The notes: generated from the letters alone by a model not told the origin. DNA of 64,000 nt from Glebionis coronaria (GCA_025667525.1 CM046878.1:400389275-400453274), one strand, 5' to 3'; positions 1 to 10,554 are shown, counted from the first letter of the stretch. Numbers and translations are program-made.

Positions 1-18
1 GTGCTTGTTTTTGTTAAC

Positions 19-38
19 CGAGTCGTAAGCCTGACTCG
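19..38 (-). other. Post-stop hairpin of element A
   Basis: Perfect 6-base arms CGAGTC (19-24) and GACTCG (33-38) around an 8-base loop, 7 bases after the linker ORF stop. The same hairpin follows the last stop codon in elements B, C, D and G. Confidence 0.6.
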
Positions 39-45
39 ACCTTTA

Positions 46-960
46 TTAGCATAGGAAGAAGCTTGAAACACATCCACCGGGATCAAATACATGGTTTTTA
101 TCCATCAAATAGCACAAGCTTAAGGCGAACAAGGCAAGCCAAAGAAGAGTAGGCAAGGTTCCCTTAAGCAGTTGTTGAGCACGGTGGTAGAAAGTAGGAT
201 GAAGTGCAAGCATATCTCCACAAGTTCCAAAAATCTTTCCTTTTATTTCATCAGATGGATACTGAGATGGCTTGAAAATTCCAATACCGGGATCGAACAC
301 CTTTTCCTTTAGGGGAAAATAACACTCGGGCTTAGTAGACCTTGAAGAGGATCCGCTCATAAATCGCACAATCTCATCCTCAGAAGGTGGATAGAGAGGT
401 GTCAAGACATAGGTACTGCGGATATCGGTGTCGGCCGGCTTCTTCTCCTTTGAAACAGTTTTATTCATATCCGAAGGAGGATAAAGAGCATCATCATAGT
501 CCAAAGGAGGAGAATCATTCTCATTTGGGAAGTAGGTATTGAGAAAAGTAGCAGAATCTTCCTCAAATGAGTAATTACCCAAAGTATCAATAGTGTTTGG
601 TGGAGGATCTTCATCAAAAGTAGGAGTAAGGTCATCATGAGAAGAATCACTCGAGAGAGTATCAACATCATCAAATTCATCATAAGTGGGCATGTCTGGA
701 TACTCTGAAACAAAAGCAGCATAATCATCCCCATCGGAACTAGAATCGTCATCATAGTCATCATAGATCGGTGGAGACTCAAATATTGGTGGAGGATCTA
801 AATTGAAGAGAGAATCATCCACATCATCTTGGAAAAGTGGATTGTCATAGCAAGTATCGAAAAGAGGATTGTTGTAGACGACAAAATCATCAAGCACATT
901 AATCATATTCGCTGATTCTCTTCCATTGGGTTTGGTTGTGATCTTCCCCATTTTAAACAC
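46..960 (-). pseudogene. Acidic linker domain of element A (FDPG/NPLF protein)
   Basis: An open stretch of 304 codons in the same frame as the protease upstream, from which it is cut off by a TAA at 997-999. It is rich in Asp, Ser and Pro. Two copies of N-P-L-F lie near its start. Two F-D-P-G motifs lie at the end (codons at 297-283 and 87-74), with a hydrophobic stretch (LLWLALFALSLCYLM) between them. The same arrangement occurs in elements C and G and, without NPLF, in B. In D the place after protease is taken by reverse transcriptase instead. Function unknown; a membrane contact or Gag-assembly role is possible. It was probably the C-terminal part of a gag-pro fusion rather than a separate gene. 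Confidence 0.7.
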
Positions 961-996
961 TTGTGCATCATTCCCGGCCCTTAAGATTAACTCACC

Positions 997-1728
997 TTAG
1001 GCAACACCGACTAAGGCTTTTCCGGTTCTCAAGAATGGCCGTCCAAGTATTGATGGAATACGAGGGTCCATTTGATAATCAACAATAACAAAGTAGACCG
1101 TAAAAGTGAAGGTGCCAACTTTAATAAACACATCTTCAGCAATACCAACAGGGTATGCGAGAGTTTGATTTGCCAGTTCAAGGGTCATGCGGGTGGGTTT
1201 TAGGTCAGGTAAGGATAATCTTTTCCAAACACTCAACGGCATTAAATTAATACTTGCCCCGAGATCTACTAATGCCATACAATCATCTAATTGAGGGAAT
1301 GAGCAAGGAAACATAAATCGTCCGGGATCTCCTAGCTTTTTGGGAAGTTCTTTGAGGAGAATCGCGGAACAATTTTCATTTAAACGTGTGTTTGCCAGCT
1401 CAACCAATTTCTCCTTCTTGTTAAGCAACTCTTTAAACATCTTGAAGAATTTGGGCATTTGGGCCAGAGCTTCAACAAGGCTAATCGTAATGTTTATGCC
1501 GGCAATCTTGTTCAAAAAGTTGGAAACTTGAACGTCATCTTTAGTAAGAATTATAGCCTTGTTCAGCCGGGAAGGGTAAGGAATGTTGGGTTTAGGTGGT
1601 GTAGGTGTAGCGGGTAAAGGTTGAGATGTTGAAGGTTTATAAGTGGAGGGTGGGGTTGGTGAAGGGTGTTTCTTAGGTACTTCGTCATTAAGAGGTGGAG
1701 ACAGTAATGGAAAACTAATACTAGGCAT
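997..1728 (-). pseudogene. Aspartic protease region of element A
   Basis: About 240 codons. A proline-rich start (PSPTPPSTYKPS) is followed by a conserved gag-protease spacer and the retroviral-type aspartic protease. The catalytic D-L-G-A-S-I-N-L-M-P lies near 1235-1266, with the flap and ILGRPFLRTGKAL helix toward the end. The protease would cut the Gag polyprotein during particle maturation. It lies in a different frame from gag upstream: a one-base change in the C-rich run near 1775-1786 shifts the frame. A TAA at 997-999 separates it from the acidic linker. Family identification is strong; function in this copy is lost. Confidence 0.8.
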
Positions 1729-2066
1729 GGAAGTAGGTGGGATAAATGGTGGTGGAGGAGGTGTGGATGGAGTAACTGGGGAGGGATAGATGGTCCTACT
1801 AAGGTTGCTCCACTGCGTGTAGTAATAGCACTCACATTAGCTCTTGGGCTGGTGATAGTATTTGAAGTAGAGGGTTGAGGAGTTGGTAAGAAACTAGCCA
1901 GCATATTCTTCAAATCATTTGTTTGAGTGCTAAAGGAGGTTTGCATATCATGTCGAAGCTCGGTTCTAATATCATTCCCTTGCTTAGTGATATCTCCTTT
2001 CATGTTGATGATTTGGGTTTGCAGATTCTTGATTAGCTCTCCTTGGGTCTTCATGAAAGTTTCCAC
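1563..2066 (-). pseudogene. Gag C-terminal tail of element A
   Basis: In the same frame as the gag ORF upstream and separated from it only by a TGA at 2118-2120. It encodes a helical stretch (METFMKTQGELIKNLQTQI) that looks like a coiled coil, followed by a Ser/Thr/Pro-rich spacer. The last ~60 codons, before the stop at 1563, are out of frame because of the frameshift near 1775-1786 and overlap the protease reading. In B and D the same coiled-coil segment joins zinc knuckle to protease without a break. Confidence 0.7.
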
Positions 2067-2120
2067 ATCATGCTTAATGGGTGGTGCTTGTTGAGCGGGT
2101 GGGTGATAAGGATTAGAAGC

Positions 2121-3260
2121 TCAAGGTGGGTTTGGGTTGCTTCTATTGTAGTTATTGGGGTTGTGGTTTTGAGGAGAAAACCCGGGTGAAAGAAAGTTGT
2201 TAGAACGGTAACTTAGCAAGTTACGATCACCTTGAGGTCGAGCTTGATGGTTTTCTGTTGAATAGTTACCATAAGCCGCATACACGTCATGAGTAGAAGG
2301 ACAATCAGTGTATGAATGTGGACCGCCACAAGTCTCACAAGAAAGTGCTACAGCTTTAACTTGCTGTTTTTGATTTGTAGCCAAAAGTTGCATGTTTTTG
2401 CTCATTTCGACCATTGCGCGGGTCAATTCGGTGATATCAGGGTTTGAAGAAGTAGAAGAAACATTGAATCTCGGGTTTGATCTTGAGGATGCGGATGAAC
2501 CCCAATTTTTGTGATGAGTAGTCATGTTCTCGATAAGCTCTCTACACTCCTCGGGTCTTCTTTTCATAAATGTGCCACCAGCGGCTGCATTAATCGTATC
2601 ACGATCACGAAAAGTTAAACCATTGTAGAAAGTATCAATTAAGGTGACGGGGAACATGTTGTGGTTTGGACATCGATCAGTCAAAACATTATATCGTTCC
2701 CAAGCATCAAAAAGTGATTCATCAGGTTCTTGTGTAAATCCACTAATTTGATTTCGAAGGCTCGTGACCATGGATGGTGGAAAGTAGCGCGACAAAAATC
2801 GTTGAGTCATCTCGTCCCAAGTATGAATTGAATTCTTCGGAAGACGATCAAACCATTTTTCGGCATGGTGGGATAAGGTGTGTGGAAATAGGTGAAGGCG
2901 AAGAAAATCCATAGTAACCCCGGGCAACTTCATGCTTTGAGTAACGGTAATTAATTTGTCGAGGTGTTTGTTGGCATCATCATCCGGTAATCCGAGAAAT
3001 GGACAAGTGTTTTGAACTTGTTGGATCATGTGATGCTTCAACGACAACTCCGGAGCCATGATTTGCATCAGCGCAATCGGTCCTCCTCGTCCATTCATCG
3101 TTGGTTGACAAAGCTCCTCCATCGTTCGAAGATCGGGTGGGGGAACATTGTTGTTATTATTATTGTTGAGGTGGGGTGGATTTTTTTTGTTGTTCACACC
3201 AGCCATATCTAAATCTTCACGAGTCTCGGTCTCAGAATAAGATGAAGATCCAGTACGCAT
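2121..3260 (-). pseudogene. Gag of element A
   Basis: About 380 codons. The start used here is the ATG at 3260, which gives M-R-T-G, matching the M-Q-T-R start in B; an ATG two codons upstream is also possible. The capsid region carries the retrotransposon gag signature (W-F-D-R-L-P, then F-L-S-R-Y-F-P-P-S, F-x-Q-x-P-D-E-S-L and W-E-R-Y). A zinc knuckle with spacing C-x2-C-x3-H-x4-C follows at residues 308-320 (bases 2301-2339), then an Asn-rich tail. Gag packages the element RNA and forms the particle. The frame ends at a TGA (2118-2120) inside what is one protein in B, so this copy is truncated. Confidence 0.85.
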
Positions 3261-3498
3261 ACACATGCAAAAGATGAAGAAAAAGAAACCAAAGAAATAG
3301 AGAATATATATGTACGTGTAAAAATAAAAATAAAAATCGTTTTGGATTTTTGAAAATTTTTTATTTTAATGGATTTTTAACAATTTTTAATTTTTATGGA
3401 TTTTTGAAAATTTTTGAGCAAGAAAAATAACATTCACGGGTGAACGGATCCCAAAATTCAACGCTTCTCTCACAGAAAACCGTTAATCTTTACGAAAA
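3261..3498 (-). other. Untranslated leader of element A
   Basis: Lies between primer site and gag. The first part (about 3498-3420) matches the leader of element C, including TTTTGGGATCCGTTCAC. The remainder is AT-rich with poly-T runs. The 17-base leader motif found in B, C and D is not present. Confidence 0.6.
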
Positions 3499-3516
3499 GA
3501 GCCGGCAGCGGCGCTA
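3499..3516 (-). other. Primer binding site of element A (tRNA-Asp type)
   Basis: Minus strand reads TAGCGCCGCTGCCGGCTC, a degraded form of TGGCGCCGCTGCCGGGGA, which is complementary to the 3' end of plant tRNA-Asp with a mismatch. The bases after it match the bases after the primer site in C, so this is the original site; a second copy lies inside the LTR at 3614. Confidence 0.7.
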
Positions 3517-3613
3517 TTTAATAACTGAATTTTATTAGGTTGAAATCATCTCGTCTCGATTCGAATTGATCGTGGTTTACGTGACACTCTTTTCGATTCG
3601 ATTCGAGTTGAAA

Positions 3614-3631
3614 TCCCCGGCAGCGGCGCCA
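3614..3631 (-). repeat. Second primer-site copy inside LTR of A
   Basis: Minus strand TGGCGCCGCTGCCGGGGA, a better match to tRNA-Asp than the outer site at 3499. Each is followed on the plus strand by ATTTAATAACTG, so the LTR end and primer site were duplicated together with a 115-base period. Confidence 0.7.
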
Positions 3632-4251
3632 TTTAATAACTGGTTTAATCCTAGTATGAAAAGATTCGTTATTCCAGTCTTTTCGAATTGATTTCCGGTT
3701 AAAAGTGCGACTCAGTTGATTTTGGTTAATAAAAGAAGATTTGGTTATCTATTTCTAAGTAAAAAGTAAATGCAAGCCTAACGCTAATAAAATAAAAGAA
3801 CTAATAAAAAGACTTGTATAAAAACAATTAATAAAACAAATAATAAAACGTGAATTAAAGCAAAACAATTAATAAAAATAAATCTAAAAGAAGAAATTAA
3901 CTTTCGACTTGAAAATAAAATTTACTAAATGAAAAAGGAGAAAATAAAACTCAGTGGGTACTTTAAAGTTAAACGAGGCAATACCTAAAGCTGGTACTAA
4001 ATAATAGATAAAACTTGAACTTTACCAAAAAAATATTAATTTTAAAATTAGACGAAAAATTCAACTAAAAATACGTAACTTTCAGAAATAATATCGTAAC
4101 ATCTTTCAGATAAAACTAAACGATTACGGAACAATACTAATTAATAAACAAGCAGGCAGGCTAGTAGCTCAAGCTAGCAACCTACCTGCTCATTTTTGGC
4201 GCCAAAATAAAGAAAGCAAGCAGGAAGGCAACCATGTCAAATTTTAGGTTT

Positions 4252-4572
4252 GTTATACGGAATCTTTTTTTAGCCTTATACGGAATAATTTCAACTAGGC
4301 ATGTCAATGTTATTATGGTTATACGGAATATCTCATTTACGTTATCCGGAAAATACTTTTCACTCTTATACGGAATATTTTTTTTCTCCTTATCCGGAAT
4401 AACTTTTTATGTCGTTATTCAGAATATTTTCATATTCATATCCGGAAATTTTTTTTACAAGTTATCCGAAATTTCTTTTTTTTGGCCTTATCCGGGATAT
4501 CTGAATTGAGGTGTTATCCGGAATCTGAAAATTGAAACTTATCCGGAATATTGGGGTTTACTAGTTCGGAAT
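4252..4572. repeat. Cluster of TTATMCGGAAT motifs
   Basis: About 13 variants of TTATCCGGAAT or TTATACGGAAT (starting near 4253, 4276, 4319, 4342, 4366, 4390, 4415, 4437 and onward), spaced roughly 22-45 bases in otherwise T-rich DNA. It lies in the LTR downstream of the TATA box in transcription direction. Confidence 0.6.
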
Positions 4573-4607
4573 AATTAAAAATGACCAAAATGAAATTAAG
4601 CTAGAAT

Positions 4608-4875
4608 CTAATAAGCACTTATATAAAAAGTTAGCCAAATCAATTTTAAGAAAAAGCTAATAAGCCAAAATTTAAAAACTTTTAAAAATACTAAATAATA
4701 AAAATATTTAAAAACAACTTTTTATAAAATAAACTAATAAGCACTTATTTAAAAACTTAACCAAATTGATTTTAAGAAAAAGCTAATAAGCCAAAATTTA
4801 AAAACTTTTAAAAACACTAAATAATAAAAATATTAAAAATGCAACTTGTTATAAAAATTAACTAATAAGCACTTA
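4608..4875. repeat. 126-128 base tandem repeat in LTR of A
   Basis: Two copies and the start of a third, each opening with CTAATAAGCACTTA (4608, 4734, 4862). AT-rich, noncoding. Confidence 0.7.
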
Positions 4876-5220
4876 ATTAAAAATAAGAAAATTAACACAA
4901 TAAGCACTAAAACATTATAAGCTATAAAAATTAAACACATAAAAACCAATAAGCACAATCAATCAAAAACATCAATCAAACAAGAACATGATTAATTAAA
5001 CTACATGATTATCAAAATCAAAACAAGATTAAAAATAAAGAAAAGTAGAATGAGAATGATTAATTGAAAAGCTTGAAATTAAGATGATTAAAGATCCAAA
5101 AGTACAAGATTAATGAAAAAGAAAGGAAATTTAGATTACACCTACTCCTACTCTAATTTACTCCTAATCTAAAAACTAATTTCTAATTAACTAACACCCT
5201 CCTAATGACATATTAGGAGG

Positions 5221-5230
5221 GTATTTATAG
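5221..5230 (-). promoter_or_regulatory. TATA box in LTR of A
   Basis: Minus strand CTATAAATAC. It is comparable to the TATA motifs in the LTRs of C, D, B, G and H and is the likely start region for the element transcript. Confidence 0.5.
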
Positions 5231-5236
5231 GAGGAG

Positions 5237-6060
5237 TACATGTGATGCTTTCTTCATTCTATCTTCTTGTCTCGACTCGATTTAAATTCTTTGTCTTTCT
5301 CGACGTCGTCTCGGGATTAGTTGATATAAATTGAACTCGTCTTATAATTTTTTCTTTAATTAGACTTGGTTCTTCGACTTCATTAAACTTCCGTCTTTAG
5401 ACTTTTTCTTCGATAAATCTTCAGAATAGGCCTTGGACTTCCGTTCTTTTTGCACTCTTGATCTTTTGACTTCGTCTTTTCTCGTTTTCTTTGATAAAAA
5501 CTCGTGATAGCCCGTGTTTTCTCCCGTTTTCATATTTTTATCCTGAAACACAATAAAAATACAAACCACACATAATTCTGACTTTCACGACATAAAATAT
5601 GCGTTTTGGTCTTGTTATTATTGGAAATAAGTGGAAAAAGGATAAGTGTTTTACATGTGATGCTTTCTTCATTCTATCTTCTTGTCTCGACTCTATTTAA
5701 ATTCTTTGTCTTTCTCGACGTCGTCTCGGGATTTGTCGATATAAATTGAACTCGTCTTATAATTTTCTTCCTTAATTAGACTTGGTTCTTCGACTTCAAT
5801 AAACTTCCATCTTTTGACTTTTTCTTCGATAAATCTTCAGAATAGGCCTTGGACTTACGTTCTTTTTGCACTCTTGATCTTTTGACTTCGTCTTTTCTCG
5901 TTTTCTTCAATAAAACTCGTGATAGCCCGTGTTTTCTCCCTTTTTCATATTTTTATCCTGAAACACAATAAAAACACAAACCACGCATAATTCCGACTTT
6001 TACGACATAAAATACACGTTTTGGTCTTATTATTATTGGAAATAAGTGGTAAAAGGATAA
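5237..6060. repeat. Tandem duplication of ~415 bases at the outer end of LTR A
   Basis: Copy 1 runs 5237-5651 and copy 2 runs 5652-6060, beginning with TACATGTGATGCTTTCTTC at both. Copy 1 also ends in GGATAAGTGTTTT, part of the LTR terminal hairpin. The copies differ by scattered substitutions and small indels. Confidence 0.8.
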
Positions 6061-6076
6061 GTGTTTTCACACTTAT
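6057..6076 (-). other. Terminal hairpin of LTR A
   Basis: Perfect 8-base arms ATAAGTGT (6057-6064) and ACACTTAT (6069-6076) around TTTC, at the outer tip of the LTR. Equivalent hairpins of different sequence sit at the tips of the LTRs of B, C, D and G. Confidence 0.6.
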
Positions 6077-6078
6077 TA

Positions 6079-6978
6079 ATAGTCTTCATTGATGATATAC
6101 TCATTTATTCCAAGAATGAACAAGAACACGGGGAACACCTTGCACAAGTACCAAAGGTACTCAAGGAGGAACAACTCTATGCTAAATTCTCCAAATGTGA
6201 ATTCTGGATTCCCAGAGTGCAATTCCTCGGTCATGTCATCGATTGTGACGGTATTCACGTAGATCCATCAAAAGGTCGAATATGTCAAAGATTGGGTCTC
6301 ACCTAAGTCACCGACAGAGATCTGCCAATTTCTAGGCCTTGCGGGGTATTACCGTAGATTTATCGAAGATTTCTCAAAAATAGCCAAGCCAATGACCAAA
6401 CTCACGCAGAAAGGAATAAAGTTCGATTGGGGAGAGAAGGAAGAATCAGCTTTTCAGCTGATTAAGCAAAAGTTGTGTAGTGCACCTATATTAGCCTTGC
6501 CTGAAGGCAACGATGATTTCGTTGTATATTATGATGCTTCACAAAAAGGTTTAGGTGCAGTGTTGATGCAAAGAATGAAAGTGATCGCCTATGCTTCAAG
6601 ACAACTAAAGAAGCATGAGAAGAACTACACCACTCACGATCAAGAATTGGATTCGTGGTATTTGCTCTCAAAATTCGGAGATATTACCAATACGGAACGA
6701 AGTGCACAGTGCATACTGACCACAAAAGTTTGCAACACATATTGGATCAGAAGGAGCTGAACATGAGACAACGCCGTTGGATTGAGCTATTGAGTGACTA
6801 CGACTGCGAGATTAAATACCACCCCGGTAAAGCAAACGTGGTTGTTGATGCTCTAAGTCGTAAGGAAACTGAACCTTCTATGAGAGTTCAGGCATTAGTT
6901 ATGACAATCAGTTTGGATCTACCCAAACAGATTTTGGAAGCTCAGACTCAAGCTCAATTACCTGAAAACCTCGTGTAG
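6079..6978 (+). pseudogene. Element E: reverse transcriptase end and RNase H
   Basis: Starts mid-protein because element A cuts it. It reads I-V-F-I-D-D-I-L-I-Y-S-K, the catalytic F-I-D-D box of Ty3/gypsy reverse transcriptase, then the thumb/connection ([22 protein letters not shown]). RNase H follows ([54 protein letters not shown]). Frameshifts near 6271 and 6650 and a TAG at 6976-6978 break the frame. The domain order and motifs match a chromovirus-type gypsy element. This is the oldest, outermost element in the window. Confidence 0.85.
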
Positions 6979-8366
6979 GAAGACGTCGAGGGAATGCTTA
7001 GAACTGACCTTACTAAGGAGAAGCTAGAGCCAAGAGCAGATGGAACCCTATGCCTTCACGGAAGAAGTTGGTTACCTTGCTATGAAGATTTGAGGAACGT
7101 GATCATGCACGAATCTCATAAGTCTAAATATTCTATACATCCTGGATCTGAGAACATGTATCAGGATATGAAGAAATTATACTGGTGGCCAAATATGAAA
7201 GCTGACATCGCCACCTATGTGCAGAAGTGTTTGACATGTTCACGTGTCAAAACTGAACACCAGAGACCATCGGGTTTACTTGTACAACCCGAGATACCGA
7301 AATGAAAGTGGGACAACATCACCATGGACTTTGTCACCAAACTCCAAAAGTCATCTCACGGTTACGATACTATCTGGGTAATCGTCGACCGACTCACCAA
7401 GTCAGCTCATTTCCGGCCAATTAGGGAAAATGATTCCCTGGCAAAACTCGCAAAGACGTACCTGAAGGAGATAGTGACCAAACATGGAATACCAGTCTCA
7501 ATAATCTGTGATCGAGTCGAGACGGCAGGTTCACATCGAACTTTTGGAAGGCTTTCCAACGAGCCTTAGGTACCAATTTGGACATGAGCACCGCTTATCA
7601 TCCGCAGACTGACGGTCAAAGTGAACAAACCATCCAGACTCTAGAAGACATGCTACGAGCATGTGTGATTGATTTTTGTAATGGATGGGTTGACCACATT
7701 CCTTTGGTGGAATTCTCCTACAATAACAGTTATCATGCCAGTATTAAGGCTGCCCCTTTTGAAGCACTATATGGTCGAAAGTGCCGTTCACCTGTGTGCT
7801 AGGCAGAAGTAGGTGAATTTCAGCTCATTGGACTAGAGTTAATCTAGGAGACTACAGAAAAGATCGTGCTCATAAAGCAAAGAATTCAAGTTGCCCGTGA
7901 TCGACAAAAGAGCTACACGGACCGGAAACGCAAACCTATGCAATTTGAAGTAGGTGACCGTGTCATGCTCAAGGTATCACCTTGGAAGGGTGTTGTACGC
8001 TTTGGTAAACGTTGAAAAAGGAATCCACGTTATGTCAGCCCTTTCAAAGTAATAGCTAGGATCAGGGAAGTAGCTTATCATTTAGAGTTGCCACAACTGA
8101 GTCGGGTACACTCTACTTTTCACGTGGCTAACCTAAAGAAGTTCTATGCTGAAGAACCATTGGCTATGCCATTGGAAGGAGTTCAGTTTGACGATAAACT
8201 CCAGTTCATAAAAGAACCAGTAGAAATCATGGAGAGGACGGTTAAGAAATTGAATCGTAGTCGCATCCCGTTGATCAAAGTACGTTGGAACTCGAGGAGA
8301 GGTCCTGAGTTCACTTGGGAACGAGAAGACTCGTTCAAAACCAAGTACCCACACTTGTTCACCTGA
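6979..8366 (+). pseudogene. Element E: integrase with chromodomain-like tail
   Basis: The H-H-C-C zinc-binding end ([17 protein letters not shown], then CLTCSRVK) lies at about 7090-7245. The D,D-35-E core includes [17 protein letters not shown] and, after a frameshift near 7520, [20 protein letters not shown]. The GPF/Y-type region and a tail ending RSRIPLIKVRWNSRRGPEFTWERE resemble the divergent chromodomain of plant chromoviruses. Stops at 7303 (TGA), 7800 (TAG), 7845 (TAG) and 8013 (TGA) inactivate it. The integrase joins element cDNA to host chromatin; a chromodomain tail would steer it to heterochromatin. Confidence 0.85.
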
Positions 8367-8419
8367 CCGGTGACTTCACCTTAAGCTTTGAGGACAAAGC
8401 TAAAATAACGGGATGGTGC

Positions 8420-8506
8420 TGTAAAACCTCTGATTTTATCTTATTTACTTAATCAACTGTTGTACTTACTATTTTTAGAATCTATACAATTCCACTTTTA
8501 TATGAC
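8420..8506 (+). repeat. Start of element E 3' LTR
   Basis: Begins TGTAAAACCTCTGAT, 53 bases after the end of the integrase reading, and is cut by element D at 8507. The rest of this LTR should lie beyond the right edge of the window, after D ends. Confidence 0.5.
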
Positions 8507-8507
8507 T

Positions 8508-8537
8508 GATGAGATGGCATTTATACATGATCTCATC
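8508..8537 (+). other. Terminal hairpin of LTR D
   Basis: GATGAGAT (8508-8515) pairs with ATCTCATC (8530-8537), loop 14 bases. In B the arms are GATGAGAC and GTCTCATC, a T-A to C-G change on both sides. Confidence 0.65.
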
Positions 8538-9563
8538 GTTCTTTTCGGGCTTTTAATGCATAAAAATGTCGTAATATACCATATATATGCTTGTGCTTGT
8601 TTACTTGTGTATTTTAGGTATGGATATCATGAAAAAGACAAAAGATCACAAGATACAAGGAAAAACGGACACGAGAAACGAAGCCGTACAAAGAACCAGA
8701 CCCTAATTCATGGAATATTCAACAAATACCCTTGAAGACTTGAAGACATACAAGATTGATCCTCATTGAATGAAGAAATGACACTTAAAACCCTTGTATA
8801 TTGATAATTACAAGTTTGGTCCCTTAAGTTTGTCAAAATTACACAAATAGTCCTTAACTTTGAAGAAATGGCAAGTTTAGTCCCTCAACAATTTCAAATT
8901 GCCAATTATGGTCCCTCATGAAGTCAAAGATACATTGAAGACCTTTGAAGATCAAAAATGTCCAAGATCAGCCCTTGAAATATCTCAAAATGACAAAAAC
9001 AACCCTTCGAAACCTTTTTCCAAAGTTTTGTGCCAAAACTGCCAAAGTGTGAAAGATATTAACAAAGGGATATGAGTTTTGTTGCTAAAAAACACGTTTT
9101 ACACACTTTCTGAAAACACAAGGGCCAAAGTTGTATACTTGAAACATTCAAATGAAGAAATGCGCCAAACAACTTCCAATCCTACAAAAACGGATCAAAA
9201 GTTACTACTGTTCACCCTATGAACCCAATAACTATCTTCACTAAAACAAAGGGTAAAATGAAATTACCCTTACCCACACTTGATTCACACGCCTGAAATC
9301 CCATCCCAACCTTAAAACACTCACTCCCGCTCACCAAGAGGCCCCACCACCAAAACCGTTTCACCATCATGTGCCAACTTCCTCTCCAAGGCTTGCCACG
9401 TGTCAAGATCAACAGCTGAGATCCTTTGCTTCACCCCAAAGCTACTTTAAACGTCTAGGATCATTTTGGACAACTCACAACCAAGAATTATCTAGAAGAC
9501 TCAAGGGCATTTTAGAGAAATTAGTGCTAGGGTTTGTGAATAGTGTTTAGCCAGGCATTTGCC

Positions 9564-9572
9564 TATAAAAGG
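9564..9572 (+). promoter_or_regulatory. TATA box in LTR of D
   Basis: TATAAAAGG, followed about 25 bases later by CCCTTTGTTCCAG, a block also found after the TATA box of B's LTR. Likely marks the start region of the element transcript. Confidence 0.6.
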
Positions 9573-10524
9573 AGACCTCAACATGTGAGAGTCCCTTTGT
9601 TCCAGTTTTACCTTTTAAACTTGTAATTCCTTTTTGAAATTTATAAAAGTTGGTATTTTGAGAAAATTGTAATTCCTTTTTATGTTTTTGAAAGTTGGTG
9701 TTGTTTAAAGGTGATTTTGAGTTCCATTTGTTGTTATAAGTGTGCTTGAATCATTTGGTTCAAGGACGTTTATGTTTGGTAAGGTTTTCAAGTTTGAAAA
9801 AGCTTGAAAAGTGGTTTCTGAATTTGCTTATTATTGTGTACTAATCCTTAACCATAAGCTATAAGCTCTTGCAAGCTTGTTGACACCAAGCTTGTGAAGG
9901 GATTAGGGCCTTTGGTTGGGCTGTTTGTTCATTGTGTTGAAGAAATCAAGCCCTTGAGTTTCTGCTTTGAAACATCAACCAAGGCATTCATCATCTTTGT
10001 TATTGAAGTACCTTGGTCTTGTTCTAGTTGTTGAACAAGGTCCAAGGAGCATAGCTGGCTCTCCTAGGATGTTATGGAGGGCAGGTATAATCCCTTGATT
10101 ACATTTCCTCTAAAAATTTCATGTTACTGCTTGTTTTGTACTTTGGCATATGATTTGTTGATTCTGTGTTTGTGCTCTTTGTTTTATGGTTGTAATCTGT
10201 TAGTTGTCACCTAGTGTAGCTATTTGAAGGATAAAATCAGTAGGTTGTGTTTAAAAATCACAAGTTGCTTTGAAAAGTGGTTGATTAAGGACTGCTTGGG
10301 ATTACTGGTTTATAAGGCCTTGTGGCCTTCAGCCCTTGGTTCTTAGGGTTTGGGAGGTCTAAACAAATCATTTTGAACAAGTTTTAGTCATTGGTTTAGT
10401 TTCTGAAAGTTTGGAAAAGGGATTTGAAGTTTTGCAAAAATCTGATAAAAGTGTTGTTGAAATTGGTCAAACACATCAGATCCAATAACTTCTTTGTTTG
10501 TTGGATTTAAGGTCTGAAATCAGT

Positions 10525-10554
10525 GATGAGACTGCTTTTATACATGGTCTCATC
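10525..10554 (+). other. Terminal hairpin of LTR B
   Basis: GATGAGAC (10525-10532) pairs with GTCTCATC (10547-10554), loop 14 bases. Repeated in the 3' LTR at 20429-20458. Confidence 0.65.

Larger units (their letters stand above)
1..6078 (-). mobile_element. Element A: Athila-like Ty3/gypsy retrotransposon, 5' part
   Basis: Reading leftward on the minus strand, the order is 5' LTR (6078-3519), tRNA-Asp type primer site (3516-3499), leader, gag, protease and an acidic linker. The element runs off the left edge just after its last ORF, so its 3' LTR is not visible. It interrupts the reverse transcriptase of element E exactly before the codons for I-V-F-I-D-D at 6079. The coding part is broken by two in-frame stops and one frameshift, so this copy is dead. 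No pol precedes the shared post-stop hairpin at 19-38, which suggests a pol-less element. Assignment to Athila rests on the DLGASINLMP protease, the tRNA-Asp primer site and the long LTR. Confidence 0.85.
3519..6078 (-). repeat. 5' LTR of element A
   Basis: About 2.56 kb. On the minus strand it begins TAATAAGTGTGAAAACAC at 6078 and ends TTATTA beside the primer site. The left boundary is fixed by alignment with C, whose LTR ends the same way. It holds a TATA box (5221-5230), a tandem duplication of about 415 bases (5237-6060), two copies of a 126-base repeat (4608-4875), a cluster of CGGAAT motifs (4252-4572) and an internal second primer site (3614-3631). No gene. Confidence 0.75.
8507..10523 (+). 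repeat. 5' LTR of element D, first part
   Basis: Opens TGATGAGATGG and matches the D 3' LTR at 43850. Holds a terminal hairpin (8508-8537) and a TATA box (9564-9572). Interrupted by B after ATCAG at 10519-10523. Resumes at 24444. Total length about 3.85 kb. The open stretches inside it are not convincing genes. Confidence 0.9.
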
